64,000 nt of DNA from an uncultured Myxococcales bacterium (lineage in GTDB: Bacteria; Myxococcota_A; UBA9042): NCBI GenBank assembly GCA_903924465.1, contig CAIYBN010000090.1, forward strand, positions 1 to 64,000, in the 5' to 3' direction. Shown here piece by piece: positions 9,029 through 18,432 of the stretch. The stretch's first letter is position 1; the number at the start of each line of letters is the position of its first letter. Made by a program: the position numbers and the translations under genes. Below the pieces are notes generated by a model, which did not search any database, was not told the DNA's origin, and saw only the letters and a program-made list of their open reading frames with translations.

Positions 9029-11719
9029 ATGAACGACACCCCGGCTCCGCACAACGCAAACCCACACTGGCTGACGACGCCGGACGTGGATCTGGCCGCG
9101 CTGACCCCGGTGATGCGTCAGGTCGTGGATGCCAAGCGCCAGCATCCCGACGCGCTCATCCTGTTTCGCTTGGGCGATTTCTATGAGCTGTTCTTCGAGG
9201 ACGCGCTCGAAGGTTCGCGCCTCTTGGACTTGGCACTGACGTCCCGCAACAAGAACGATCCGCGGCCGATTCCGATGTGCGGCTTTCCCCATCACGCCAT
9301 GGCGCAGCACGTGCAGCGTGTGCTGGAGGCCGGGCGGCGTTGTGCGGTCGTGGAGCAGCTGGAGGACGCGGCGCTGGCCAAGGGGCTGGTGGCGCGCGGC
9401 GTGACGCACGTGGTGACGCCCGGGGTGGTGCTGGAGCCCGAGGCGCTGGATCCGCGCGCCGATCACCGCGTGGCTGCGCTGTGGCCGGGCAAGCACGGTG
9501 GTCTGGGCGTCGCCGTTGCCGACGTGACCACCGGCGTGCTGCAAGTGGGCGAAGTCGCGCATCCGATTGCTTTGGGCGTGCTGCTGGTGCGCCTGGAGCC
9601 GCGCGAACTGGTGCTGCCCGCCTTGGCTGAGCCTTGGCTGGAAACTGTGGGCGCCGCGCGGGACCTGCCGAAGACGCTGCGCGAAGTGCCGGGCAACGAT
9701 GCGGCGACGCTGGCCGAGGCAGCGGAATTCGCGCTGCGGCGCTATCTGGACGAGGTGCGACCGGGTGCCGCGAAACTGTTGCAGCCGCCGCAGCCCTTGG
9801 AAACGACGCCGCATTTGACGCTGAACCGCGAGACGGTCCTGCATCTCGAGCTGATGACGACGGCGCGGCAGGGCCGGCGGCAGGGCGGACTGCTGCACGC
9901 GGTGGATCGCACGCTCACGTCGGCCGGGGCGCGGTTGCTGCGCGGGCTGATTCTGGCACCGCTCGGCGATCGTCGGGCGCTGGAGGTTCGCCACGGTGCC
10001 GTGGAAGCGCTGTTGCAGGATCGACCGACGCGGGAGTCGATTCGCAGTCTCTTGAAATATCAGGGTGATTTGGCGCGGCTGACCACGCGCGCGGCGGCGG
10101 GTCTGGCGACGCCGCGGGAAATGACGGTGCTGCGCGAAACGCTGCGTGGCCTGCCGGAAGTGCAGCATTGGCTGGCTCAGGCGAGTCACAGTCTGGCGCT
10201 GGCGGGCGTTCTGGCGGACACGCAGGGTGCGGAAGAACTGACGGCGCATCTGGAAGCGGCGCTGGCCGATGTGCCACGCGCGGTCCTGGCCGATGGCGGC
10301 GTGATGCGTCCGGGCTTTGACCCGCAGCTCGATGGCCTGCGCGAGCTGAGTGAGGATGCCCACGCGTGGCTGGTTCGCTTTGAGGCGCAGGAACGCCTCG
10401 CATCGGGCATTGCCACGCTCAAGGTGACCTACAACCGCGTCAGTGGCTATGGCATTGAGATTGTCCGCAGCCGCAGCGATCAGGTGCCGGAGCGGTATCA
10501 CCGCAAGCAGACGCTGAAGAATGCCGAGCGGTATACGACGCCGGAACTGGTCGACTTTGAGCGACGGATTCTGACCGCCGACAGCGACCGGCTGTCCCGC
10601 GAGAGCGAACTGTACCGGGCGTTGCTGGCGCACGTCGGCGCGCACGCGGGACTCTTGCGGCGGATTGCCGCGGCGCTGGCGGAACTGGACGTGCACGCGG
10701 GCTTTGCCGAGCTCGCGGCGCAGTGGCGGCACGTGCGGCCGGTGTTGGTCGATGAGCCGATCGTCCGGCTGGTCGGCTCCCGGCATCCGGTCATTGAGCA
10801 GACGCTGGCGCCGGGCGCTTTTGTGCCCAACGACGTCTGGCTGCAAGGCGGGCTGACGGATGCCCAGTCGGCAGACGCCGCACAAGTGCTGCTGATCACC
10901 GGGCCGAACATGGCCGGCAAGTCGACGTTGATGCGTCAGGTCGCGCTCGCGGTGGTCTTGTCGCAGGCAGGCGGATTCGTTCCTGCTGATTCGGCAGAGC
11001 TGGGTGTGTTGGATGCCGTGCACACGCGCATCGGCGCGTCGGATGACATCAGCCAGGGTGCGTCGACGTTCATGGTTGAGATGCGCGAAACGGCGACGAT
11101 CCTGGCGCAATCGACGGCGCGCACCCTGGTGCTGCTGGACGAGATTGGCCGTGGGACGTCGACCTGGGATGGTCTGGCGATCGCCTGGGCGGTAGTCGAA
11201 GCGCTGCACGATCGCACGCGAAGCCTGTGTCTCTTTGCCACGCACTACCATGAATTGACGTCGCTTTCCGAGACGCTGCCGCGCTTGCGCAATGCGCATG
11301 TCGCCGTGCGCGAGTGGGCGGGAGACATCGTGTTCCTGCACCGACTGCAGAACGGCCCGACGAATCGGTCGCACGGTATTGCGGTGGCACGGCTGGCCGG
11401 GCTGCCGGCGGACGTCGTGGAGCGGTCGCGCGGCCTGCTCGCCGAATTGGAACGGGGCGCGGCGGGGCAGGCGACCGGGCCGCTGGCGCGGGCGCGACGC
11501 AAGCAACTGGAACTCTTTGAACTGGTGCCGGTGCCGTCGATTGCGACTGGGACATCGATGGAACCGTTGCCCGAAGAAATGACCGCGATGCTGCAGGCGC
11601 TGAGCAGCTTGGACCCGGATGACCTAACGCCGCGTCAGGCGCTGGCGTGGCTGGGCGAATGGCGTACGCGGTTTGCCGCGCTGCCGGAAGGCGTGCGGGC
11701 CAAGCTGTTGCAGCGTTAG
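9029..11719 (+). CDS. mutS: DNA mismatch repair ATPase MutS
   Basis: 896 residues from the ATG at 9029; an in-frame ATG at 8975 is an alternative with no better ribosome site. The mismatch-wedging FxE motif is in FRLGDFYELF near residue 46. The ABC-type ATPase has Walker A TGPNMAGKSTLMRQ (~623), the TFMVEM signature, Walker B DEIGRGTSTWDG, and the switch histidine region FATHYHELT. The length matches full MutS1. It stands alone and is divergent from the PDZ lipoprotein. mutL is not seen in this window. Confidence 0.97.
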   Translation: MNDTPAPHNANPHWLTTPDVDLAALTPVMRQVVDAKRQHPDALILFRLGDFYELFFEDALEGSRLLDLALTSRNKNDPRPIPMCGFPHHAMAQHVQRVLEAGRRCAVVEQLEDAALAKGLVARGVTHVVTPGVVLEPEALDPRADHRVAALWPGKHGGLGVAVADVTTGVLQVGEVAHPIALGVLLVRLEPRELVLPALAEPWLETVGAARDLPKTLREVPGNDAATLAEAAEFALRRYLDEVRPGAAKLLQPPQPLETTPHLTLNRETVLHLELMTTARQGRRQGGLLHAVDRTLTSAGARLLRGLILAPLGDRRALEVRHGAVEALLQDRPTRESIRSLLKYQGDLARLTTRAAAGLATPREMTVLRETLRGLPEVQHWLAQASHSLALAGVLADTQGAEELTAHLEAALADVPRAVLADGGVMRPGFDPQLDGLRELSEDAHAWLVRFEAQERLASGIATLKVTYNRVSGYGIEIVRSRSDQVPERYHRKQTLKNAERYTTPELVDFERRILTADSDRLSRESELYRALLAHVGAHAGLLRRIAAALAELDVHAGFAELAAQWRHVRPVLVDEPIVRLVGSRHPVIEQTLAPGAFVPNDVWLQGGLTDAQSADAAQVLLITGPNMAGKSTLMRQVALAVVLSQAGGFVPADSAELGVLDAVHTRIGASDDISQGASTFMVEMRETATILAQSTARTLVLLDEIGRGTSTWDGLAIAWAVVEALHDRTRSLCLFATHYHELTSLSETLPRLRNAHVAVREWAGDIVFLHRLQNGPTNRSHGIAVARLAGLPADVVERSRGLLAELERGAAGQATGPLARARRKQLELFELVPVPSIATGTSMEPLPEEMTAMLQALSSLDPDDLTPRQALAWLGEWRTRFAALPEGVRAKLLQR

Positions 11720-11870
11720 CCGAGCGTTTTCAAGCTATACACTCCGACCGAAGTTCAAGATCAAACCGTTTTCATCCGCGGCGCGCACCGGAGGTGCACA
11801 CTCGCGGATCCAGTCCGAAATGCAACAGGACTGACCGAAAGAACTTGATGTTGGACACAGGTCAGCATGC
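11720..11870. other. Convergent intergenic gap after mutS
   Basis: About 150 bp between the stops of mutS and the glycosidase-like lipoprotein gene. I see no ORF and no convincing stem with a T-run. GGTGCACACTC and neighbours form only weak dyads. Confidence 0.5.
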
Positions 11871-13850
11871 TTAGTACAGGAACTCAAAGTAATGCATCGA
11901 CGGCACGCCGACACCGGTGATCGGCGAGAAGTGGAAGGTGCCATCGGAGATATCCAGCAGGCCCTGCTCGGGGAATTCGAATTTGCAGACCATTGGGTTG
12001 CCGGCCTGCGACAAGTCCGGTTTGCACCACGTGTCGTCGGTCCCGTCCATGTACGCCCAGCGGTAGCCGACCGTCTTGGTGCCCTTTGGCAGCCCTCTGA
12101 CCTCGATGCGCAGCGCGTGTTCCAGAATGCCCAAACCGGAGACCGGATCGTCCTGGCTGACGTCCAGGTCGACCAGGAACACGTGCATCCGATGCTGGCG
12201 ATTGGCGTCGACCGCCGGGTAATTGGACGTGCTCGGATCGTCCACGCAGTTCTTGATCTTACCCACGGCGTCCACACAGGTTTCCCGCGTCGCCATCAGC
12301 AGCAAGCCCGAATCGCGTCGCGAATCCGGCGTGCCATTCAGGCCAAATGCGTCTGGCCCTTCGAGAACGCTAATCTGCTGCGCGCCGGCCATGAAGCCGT
12401 CGTTGAACCAGAACTGATACCACGCGGCTGGCTTCAACAGCGTGTTGGCGATGCCGTCCTGGGCAAACCACATGAAATTCGAATCGTGCGTCGTCAGCAG
12501 TGCTTCCGCCTTGTTGGTTGGATTCAACTGGATGGACGGAAAGCGCGGCGCGGTGCCAATCGTGGCGTGCGAGACCAAGCCCTGCCACAGGATCTTGGAA
12601 CCGGCGTAAAAAGCACCCAAATAGGCGGACTTGCGCGACGGGTCGGCTTCAATCGAATTCGCCACTTTGCAGTTCAGGCGCAGGTCGGTGACCCAAATCG
12701 GAATCGGCTCGCTGCCGTCTGACCGGTGGCCAACGACCTGGCCGGTCGAGTCCGTGACCGGGATCTTGCCCGTGTCGAGGGAGAAATTCTTCTCGTGCTT
12801 CAAGCCCTTCTTGGCCGCGTACGCCGCGACCGACTGCACGATCGTCCGGGCTTGCAGCGGCGTGCACGCTTCGATTTCAATCGACAGGTCGGTCAGCGGC
12901 AGGGCGTTGGCCACCACGAAATCGATGAAATCGTAGATCGGCGAACGGATGGCACCGTCCGCGTTCAGGTTCGTCGGATCCGTGCTCATGACCACCGACG
13001 GCGCGACGAGGCGCACATCATTGCCAGGCAACGGGAATTCCTGACGCAACTCGCCGGCAAATTGCTGATAGGCCGCGAGCCAAGCACCTTTGGTGGCCTG
13101 CGTGTAGCCGCCCGCGCCGAACGGATCGCGGCCGAATTCGACGTTGAAGATCGACGGGAAGCAGTCCCAAGGGAGCCCGGTCGTGCCTTTGCACGCGGCG
13201 GTTTGGCTGTTGGTGGTGACGACGTCCTTGTCGTAATGCCGCATGATCTTGCGAACGATTTTGGCCCACTTGGCCGGGTCGGCGATCGGCTTGCCGGTCT
13301 GTTCACCAGCGGCATAGGTGCACGCGCCGCCTTCGGCCAGATCGTAGGCAGCGGTCCACAGCGGCGTGCCATTCGCGTCGCGTACGGCCTTCAGTACGGA
13401 CTCGAATGCTGCGAGGTCGTAATTGGCGATGTCGTCGGTATTGCCCGCAGCGCCGCCTTTCCAGATGCCTTGCAACGAGTACGCGCAGCCGTAGCCGACC
13501 GGAATGCGCATGTTGGTCGAGCTGAGCTGGTTGAAGTTGGCGACAAGTGCGGAGGCATAGTCTTCGATGAACACGGTCATCGGTGCGCCATTGACGCCGC
13601 GCATGCCGGCGCCGGTCAAGCCACCCGTCGGCACGGTGTCGTCCGGGCACGCAACCGGGCCGTCAATGCCTTTTGCCGCCAGATAGCAGGCGGAATTGTC
13701 GATGATGACCGAGCGATTGCGTTGGGCGTTCGCGCCTTCAGGCAGGATCACCGACGGATCGGAGGAACAGGCCGGAGCGACAAACGCGAGAGCGGTCGCC
13801 GAAAGGACCACTGATCGCAGAGCAGGGGAGAGCACGAGCAAGCCACGCAT
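11871..13850 (-). CDS. Secreted lipoprotein, glycosidase-like (TIM-barrel type)
   Basis: 659 residues from the ATG at 13850, which has GGAGG upstream and follows a good promoter. The signal peptide ends in a VAPAC lipobox (Cys28). The body looks like a GH-A-clan (GH39-like) barrel: MRIPVGYGCAY early, then FNVEFGRDPF with a candidate acid/base Glu, then DLSIEIEAC with a second strand-end Glu. The C-terminal ~170 residues look like beta-sandwich. No family-level match can be claimed by eye. Role inferred: carbohydrate handling at the cell surface. Confidence 0.6.
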   Translation of the reverse strand: MRGLLVLSPALRSVVLSATALAFVAPACSSDPSVILPEGANAQRNRSVIIDNSACYLAAKGIDGPVACPDDTVPTGGLTGAGMRGVNGAPMTVFIEDYASALVANFNQLSSTNMRIPVGYGCAYSLQGIWKGGAAGNTDDIANYDLAAFESVLKAVRDANGTPLWTAAYDLAEGGACTYAAGEQTGKPIADPAKWAKIVRKIMRHYDKDVVTTNSQTAACKGTTGLPWDCFPSIFNVEFGRDPFGAGGYTQATKGAWLAAYQQFAGELRQEFPLPGNDVRLVAPSVVMSTDPTNLNADGAIRSPIYDFIDFVVANALPLTDLSIEIEACTPLQARTIVQSVAAYAAKKGLKHEKNFSLDTGKIPVTDSTGQVVGHRSDGSEPIPIWVTDLRLNCKVANSIEADPSRKSAYLGAFYAGSKILWQGLVSHATIGTAPRFPSIQLNPTNKAEALLTTHDSNFMWFAQDGIANTLLKPAAWYQFWFNDGFMAGAQQISVLEGPDAFGLNGTPDSRRDSGLLLMATRETCVDAVGKIKNCVDDPSTSNYPAVDANRQHRMHVFLVDLDVSQDDPVSGLGILEHALRIEVRGLPKGTKTVGYRWAYMDGTDDTWCKPDLSQAGNPMVCKFEFPEQGLLDISDGTFHFSPITGVGVPSMHYFEFLY

Positions 13851-13878
13851 GAGAAAGCCTCCAGTCGAACCGGTCGTC

Positions 13879-13907
13879 AGTATCCCGGAGGCAGGGAACT
13901 CGGTCAA
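13879..13907 (-). promoter_or_regulatory. Sigma-70-like promoter of the glycosidase-like lipoprotein gene
   Basis: Read on the minus strand: TTGACC, 17-bp spacer, GATACT. This puts the start of transcription near 13872, about 22 nt before the ATG at 13850, which supports that start over the longer frame. Confidence 0.55.
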
Positions 13908-13932
13908 GCAACTGGCACGGACGCGAGGGAAA

Positions 13933-14607
13933 TCAGCGCGTGGGCCAGTTGGCTGAGGCCCGCAATCCGTGCGGTACGTTGGCTTGCAAGGTCAGCCGAC
14001 CACCACGCGCCGCCAGAATCGCCGCTGCGACGGGCAGGCCCAAGCCCAGATGCGCGCCACCTGCGCGTTGCCGTTGACCGCTTGTTGCGGCCGCCAGATC
14101 GTCACACCCGGGGCCGTCGTCGCTCACCACGAGCCCTTGCTCGGCCGCGTCAGCGTCCGCGAGCCACGACACGGCGACCGTCACACCTGCTTCGGCCGCG
14201 TCAAGCGCATTCGTCACGAGCGCGATCACGACCGGCCGGAGCGGAGCATCGGCCGTCATCTGTTGCAGCACCTCGGTTTGCCAGATGAGCGAAACCCGAT
14301 CCGCGTTCGCCCGTGCGTCCAGCTGTTGGCGGGCGTCCTGCCAGCGCATCGGGGCACTCTCGGACAGGGGCAAGCTCGCGGTCAGCCGCCGCAATTCGTG
14401 GAACGGCCGCAGCAGCCTACCCCGGGTGTCCTGGAGGCGCTCGGCCAACGCATGGTCCTCGACGTCGCTCGCCAGAAGCTCCAATTCGCCCATCGCAGCG
14501 ACCAAGCTATTGGACAAGTCGTGTTTCAGCTTGTGCAGCATCCGCGCCACCTGATGCAGCAGCGCAGGGTCGAGCGGCTGGACCGCAAAAGGCGGCGGCG
14601 GAACCAT
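13933..14607 (-). CDS. Histidine-kinase-like ATPase (HisKA-like helix plus HATPase_c)
   Basis: 224 residues from the ATG at 14607, one base after the stop of the giant lipoprotein gene, so translation is probably coupled. LHKLKHDLSNSLVA resembles an H-box with the phospho-accepting His. ALVTNALDAAEAG is the N-box, DDGPG the G1 box, and LGLGLPVAAAILAARGG the G2 box. There is no membrane segment, PAS or receiver domain, so it is a minimal soluble kinase. The sensory partner is unknown and no response regulator is adjacent. Confidence 0.8.
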   Translation of the reverse strand: MVPPPPFAVQPLDPALLHQVARMLHKLKHDLSNSLVAAMGELELLASDVEDHALAERLQDTRGRLLRPFHELRRLTASLPLSESAPMRWQDARQQLDARANADRVSLIWQTEVLQQMTADAPLRPVVIALVTNALDAAEAGVTVAVSWLADADAAEQGLVVSDDGPGCDDLAAATSGQRQRAGGAHLGLGLPVAAAILAARGGRLTLQANVPHGLRASANWPTR

Positions 14608-14608
14608 A

Positions 14609-17600
14609 TTAGTTGCCGCACGTTTCAGCGAGTTGCCACAACCCAGACGCCACGCTGCCGTCGGGTTCCAGGCCGCCAAAGAGCCACGCGCTTTGGGTCT
14701 GCACGTGAAAATACGCCGCCGCGTGGATGAGCGCCGTCGGCGCCTGAATGGTCTGCTGCTCCAGCTTGGCCTGCACCGACAGTGGGTTCATCGGCTGGCA
14801 CATGCCCACGGCAAGTGAGACCTGAACGCCCGCGGTCGTCCACGCCTGGTCCGTCCAATTGGCGCACGCGCTGCCACCCGGGCCGCCCCACTGCGGAATG
14901 GCGCGCGCTTGCGGTGCGAGCCACGCGCGACCGCCCAGCCAGTCGAACAGCACGGGCACAAAAACCGGGCCGCCAAAATACTGCTGCAGCAGCGGCTTGG
15001 TCAGCGCGTCGTCGGCAAAATTGGTCACGTAGATGGGCATGAAGGACGGGGTTCCGGTCAGCACGCCTGTTGATCCCAGCCACAGCGTGTTGCCTTTGAA
15101 GCCCTGACAGCCCGCGTCGCCCATCGTGCCGGTGTCTTCGCCGAGATTGCCATCTGGCGCGCGAATCGAGCCCGCGGTGATGGCCAGCAGGTCGTGGACC
15201 GGATCGTAGACCATCGGCGCGCCGTAGCGATCGACCGGGTGACATTCTCCGCCACAGACGCCCAGCGCTGGCACCTTTGCGCCCAAATCCGTCCACGCAA
15301 GCGTCGCCAAATCCAGGGTCAGGAACGCGTGCGTTTCCTTCTTCGCGTCAAAGCCGCCGGAAATGATCAAGCGGTTGCGCAGCGGATCCATCGCCACGGA
15401 GGGTGCTGTGAGCCCGAACGCGTCGGTCGACGGCGTCGTCTGCAGCGCGTGGCTCTGCAAGTCGAGGGTGCGCACAGCCTTGGTTGGCACCCAGAGCGTT
15501 TCCATCGCACCGTTGCTCGTCGGCAAATTGCCGGTCCACATGCGTTGCAAATCGGGCACTTCTTCCTTGTCCACCAGGTTGAAGCCACCGGCGAGGATGA
15601 ACCGGTCGGCCGTTTGATCGATGCCGGCCATGCCAAATGCATACAGCACGCCGCTGCCGACCTGGGTCCACGCGCCGTTGCTCGCCACGCACCACGCGTC
15701 CGCAACGGGTACCGCACGCGGACTGCCCCACGCGACGTCCGGCAAGTCGTAGGTCAGGCCGCCAGCGATGCACCATTGCGCTGAAGCCGGCCGCCAAGCT
15801 TGCGCCGCGCCGATGCGTCCGGCGGGAACGGCGGTGTCCAGACGCGTTGCCGTCCCGGTGGTGGGCGAAAAAGCCCAGACTTCAGCATTGCCCGCCGGAT
15901 GTGTGCCCGACGGCGCGACAACGGGTTGCCAGCCGCCGCCGATCACGATCGTGCCACTCGCTTGGTGCCACGTGGCAAAGCCGCCGACGCGATTCAGCGC
16001 GTCCAGCGTCACGCCCGCGTTCGTCCACGTGATGTCGTTCGGCAACGTCGGTGTCACGGCATTCGGAATCGTCGCGAGGTCGGCCGTGAGGTAAACGCCC
16101 AGCGTCCCGTCCGTTCGCTCGCCGCCGAGCAGATGCAACTTGTCGCCGGCATCGATCGCGCACTGCGCACTCGTCCGCGCCACTTGCGCCAGCTCGCCCT
16201 GTCCGGCAATCCGATGGAATACAGGCGTCTCGCCATCATCGACAATCCACCACGTTGTACCGTCCGCTTCGACAAGCACTGCGGCTGCGCCATCCGGCGT
16301 CGCGGTCAGGCACGCGGCATCCAGCACGGGGTTTGGCGGCTGCACGAGGCCGTCGACCAGCATCGGCGCCATCTTCCACTCCACCACCGCGGTCGGCGAC
16401 AGCGGCAGCTCCATCGGCGCCGGCAAGTTTGGCGCCACGACCAGCAGCGACCGATGGCCCCCCGGTCCCGTCAAAATGATCGCCTGCGTCTGTCGCTGGT
16501 CCTGTTCGTTCGGCAGGTTCGTTCCGGTCAGCGCGGGAATCGCCAAGGGATCGCTGAGCGTCAGCGCGCTCACTTCGGTCACGGCGCCACTGGGTGCCAA
16601 GGCCCAGATGTCCGACTGCCAGTTCCCCGCATCGCCGCCGATCAGCAAGGAGCGGTTGTTCGGCGCGTCCCAGACCATCGCGGCGTGGGCGCGCGGAGCC
16701 GGACCCGGCTTGAATTCATGGTGCCACGGCGCAGAAACGGCCTGTGCACTCGCGAGTGGCGTTACATCCAGCGACCACGTCTCGTCGCGCAGCACCATCC
16801 CTTCCGCGGCCGGCGTCTTGCCGCTGAACAGCACAATCTTGTCCGGTCCCACGAGCCCCGCGGTCCATTCGCGCCGAGCCTGTGGCGCGCCCTGACCCAT
16901 TTGCACAAAGCCGCTCGCCCACGGCTTGCCCGCACACATCGCGGTTTTGTCGTCCAGGCACCGCACAACGGCGCCGCCGATCGACGTCTTCTTGTCGTCG
17001 CAGAAGAGCGCCGTGCCGCCGCACGTGTCCGCGCAGCTGTCGCCAACGTGGTGCCCTTGCCAGAGGAAATCCTCGTCCGTCTGCCCGTCGCAGTTGTCGT
17101 CCAGGCCGTTGCATGATTCCTTGTTCGCCAACGATTCAGAGCCGTCGCCGAGCGTCGAGCACGTGGCGACTTTGTCCGTGCCGCATTCCACCTTGCCGGC
17201 TTTTTGCACCACGCCGGCCGCGGAGACTGCGCAAATGCCCTTGTCGGCGTGGCACGGCGCGCCAAGCGGGAACTTGTTCCAAGTCAGGCCCTCGTCCGTT
17301 TGGCCATCGCAATCGTTGTCCAGGCCATCGCAGAACGTCTCGGTCGCCTGCCAGTCTGCCACGCCGGGTGCCTCGCAGACGCAACCCGTGCAGCCTTCGG
17401 CCAGCCCGACAGTGCTGGTCCCTTGTGCCTTGACGTCGCAGCTCAGCTTGGCCTGGCTGATCGCGACCGCACACACACCTTGATTGCAGATGCCCTGAGC
17501 GCTGGGCAGCGGGTCGGCGGCTTTGGGATCCTTGTCGAAGGCGTCGACGATGCAATCGCCGTCCTTGTCCTTCACATTGGATTCCAGCGCGTCCGGAATG

Positions 17601-18040
17601 CCGTTGCCGTTGGTGTCCTTGGGATGGCTTGGGTCGGGGCCCACTTCGGTGCCGTCATCGATGCCGTCGCCGTCCGTGTCAGGATTGCTCGGGTCCGTGC
17701 CGATGGTCTTTTCCTGGCCGTTCAACAAACCGTCGCCGTCGAAGTCGCTGTCCGACTGCTGGCACGTCGATTCGATGCACAAATCTCCGCCGCAATCGCT
17801 GTCGGCACCGCAGGATTGGCTGCAGACGCCGTGGCTGCAGACGCCAGATTCGCACTCGGTGGAGTTGCCGCAGGTGGAGCCGAACTTGCGCTTTTTGTGA
17901 TTGATCAAGTCCGCGCACCCGAACAGGCCAAGCATCGCGAACAATGCCATCCATTGCGTCACCCGACGCGAAGTCCCGCGCTGGGTGGTGGGACAAGCGG
18001 GACAGATCACGTTCGCGGAAGATTTGCGGTTGGCGGACAT
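14609..18040 (-). CDS. Giant lipoprotein with T3/MopE motifs and kelch-like propeller
   Basis: 1143 residues from the ATG at 18040 (GAGG six bases upstream, promoter just before). An in-frame ATG at 18052 would leave almost no leader. A hydrophobic stretch ends in a GLFGC lipobox, preceded by an unusually long Arg-rich n-region. Then follow: Cys-rich EGF-like knots; thrombospondin type 3-like calcium repeats (DSDFDGDGLLNGQE, DTDGDGIDDG, DTNGNGIPDA); two MopE-type metal motifs (FCDGLDNDCDGQTDE, SCNGLDDNCDGQTDE); and from ~residue 380 repeated kelch-like blades with diglycines. It is most likely a surface-exposed, Ca-stabilised adhesin or binding protein. Confidence 0.8.
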   Translation of the reverse strand: MSANRKSSANVICPACPTTQRGTSRRVTQWMALFAMLGLFGCADLINHKKRKFGSTCGNSTECESGVCSHGVCSQSCGADSDCGGDLCIESTCQQSDSDFDGDGLLNGQEKTIGTDPSNPDTDGDGIDDGTEVGPDPSHPKDTNGNGIPDALESNVKDKDGDCIVDAFDKDPKAADPLPSAQGICNQGVCAVAISQAKLSCDVKAQGTSTVGLAEGCTGCVCEAPGVADWQATETFCDGLDNDCDGQTDEGLTWNKFPLGAPCHADKGICAVSAAGVVQKAGKVECGTDKVATCSTLGDGSESLANKESCNGLDDNCDGQTDEDFLWQGHHVGDSCADTCGGTALFCDDKKTSIGGAVVRCLDDKTAMCAGKPWASGFVQMGQGAPQARREWTAGLVGPDKIVLFSGKTPAAEGMVLRDETWSLDVTPLASAQAVSAPWHHEFKPGPAPRAHAAMVWDAPNNRSLLIGGDAGNWQSDIWALAPSGAVTEVSALTLSDPLAIPALTGTNLPNEQDQRQTQAIILTGPGGHRSLLVVAPNLPAPMELPLSPTAVVEWKMAPMLVDGLVQPPNPVLDAACLTATPDGAAAVLVEADGTTWWIVDDGETPVFHRIAGQGELAQVARTSAQCAIDAGDKLHLLGGERTDGTLGVYLTADLATIPNAVTPTLPNDITWTNAGVTLDALNRVGGFATWHQASGTIVIGGGWQPVVAPSGTHPAGNAEVWAFSPTTGTATRLDTAVPAGRIGAAQAWRPASAQWCIAGGLTYDLPDVAWGSPRAVPVADAWCVASNGAWTQVGSGVLYAFGMAGIDQTADRFILAGGFNLVDKEEVPDLQRMWTGNLPTSNGAMETLWVPTKAVRTLDLQSHALQTTPSTDAFGLTAPSVAMDPLRNRLIISGGFDAKKETHAFLTLDLATLAWTDLGAKVPALGVCGGECHPVDRYGAPMVYDPVHDLLAITAGSIRAPDGNLGEDTGTMGDAGCQGFKGNTLWLGSTGVLTGTPSFMPIYVTNFADDALTKPLLQQYFGGPVFVPVLFDWLGGRAWLAPQARAIPQWGGPGGSACANWTDQAWTTAGVQVSLAVGMCQPMNPLSVQAKLEQQTIQAPTALIHAAAYFHVQTQSAWLFGGLEPDGSVASGLWQLAETCGN

Positions 18041-18065
18041 GCTGCGCCTCATGAAGTTCCCGGCG

Positions 18066-18095
18066 ATTGTAGCAACGCGCGCTCTGGACCGCCAA
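18066..18095 (-). promoter_or_regulatory. Sigma-70-like promoter of the giant lipoprotein gene
   Basis: Minus-strand TTGGCG, 18-bp spacer, TACAAT. Transcription would start ~18 nt before the ATG at 18040, leaving room for the GAGG ribosome site. This favours 18040 as the start. Confidence 0.5.
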
Positions 18096-18106
18096 CCCTT
18101 GCGCAA

Positions 18107-18432
18107 GTGTTTGTCTCGTCCGTGGTCGTTGATCAGTCCCGGAATGCGCGGCTGGAGTCTCGCCGTCCCGGTTGAGTCACGTGATCTTCAGCAGATGGCC
18201 AACACGAAGTCGGGTCAAGCGGTCGCTTTGGGGCCAGATGTGGGTAGGTAACTGCCTGTGTCGAAACGGAAAAATGACCACCAGTGAGACTTTTGATACC
18301 AATGTGACCAACTCAGACTGCCTTTGAGAGTCTGGTAACCACGGGAATATGCGACTGATCGATTGAAATTCGCATGCTGGCACGGCTCCTGCACTGGTCG
18401 GCTTTGAGCGCCCGGTGCGCACGAGGCAAGAC
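18107..18432. other. Divergent regulatory region between giant lipoprotein and comM
   Basis: About 390 bp separate the two start codons, with no credible ORF. It holds the lipoprotein promoter on the minus side. On the plus side it holds paired TGACCA repeats (18275-18280 and 18305-18310), a six-base dyad (CAGACT 18314-18319 / AGTCTG 18329-18334), and a sigma-54-type promoter at 18378. Confidence 0.6.
18378..18393 (+). promoter_or_regulatory. Candidate sigma-54 (RpoN) promoter of comM
   Basis: TGGCACGGCTCCTGCA matches the -24/-12 consensus TGGCACG-N4-TTGCA except for one base. The invariant GG (18379-18380) and GC (18391-18392) are exactly ten bases apart. The predicted start is near 18404, giving a leader of ~29 nt to the comM ATG. 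The TGACCA repeats 70-105 bp upstream sit where an enhancer-binding activator would bind. Confidence 0.65.

Noticed and set aside
7871-11506. 1211-residue minus-strand frame antisense to mutS
   Set aside because: Only the last 352 codons (the PDZ lipoprotein, start 8929) are real. The rest is Arg/Gln/His-rich, lacks motifs and lies opposite mutS: a GC-rich antisense shadow.
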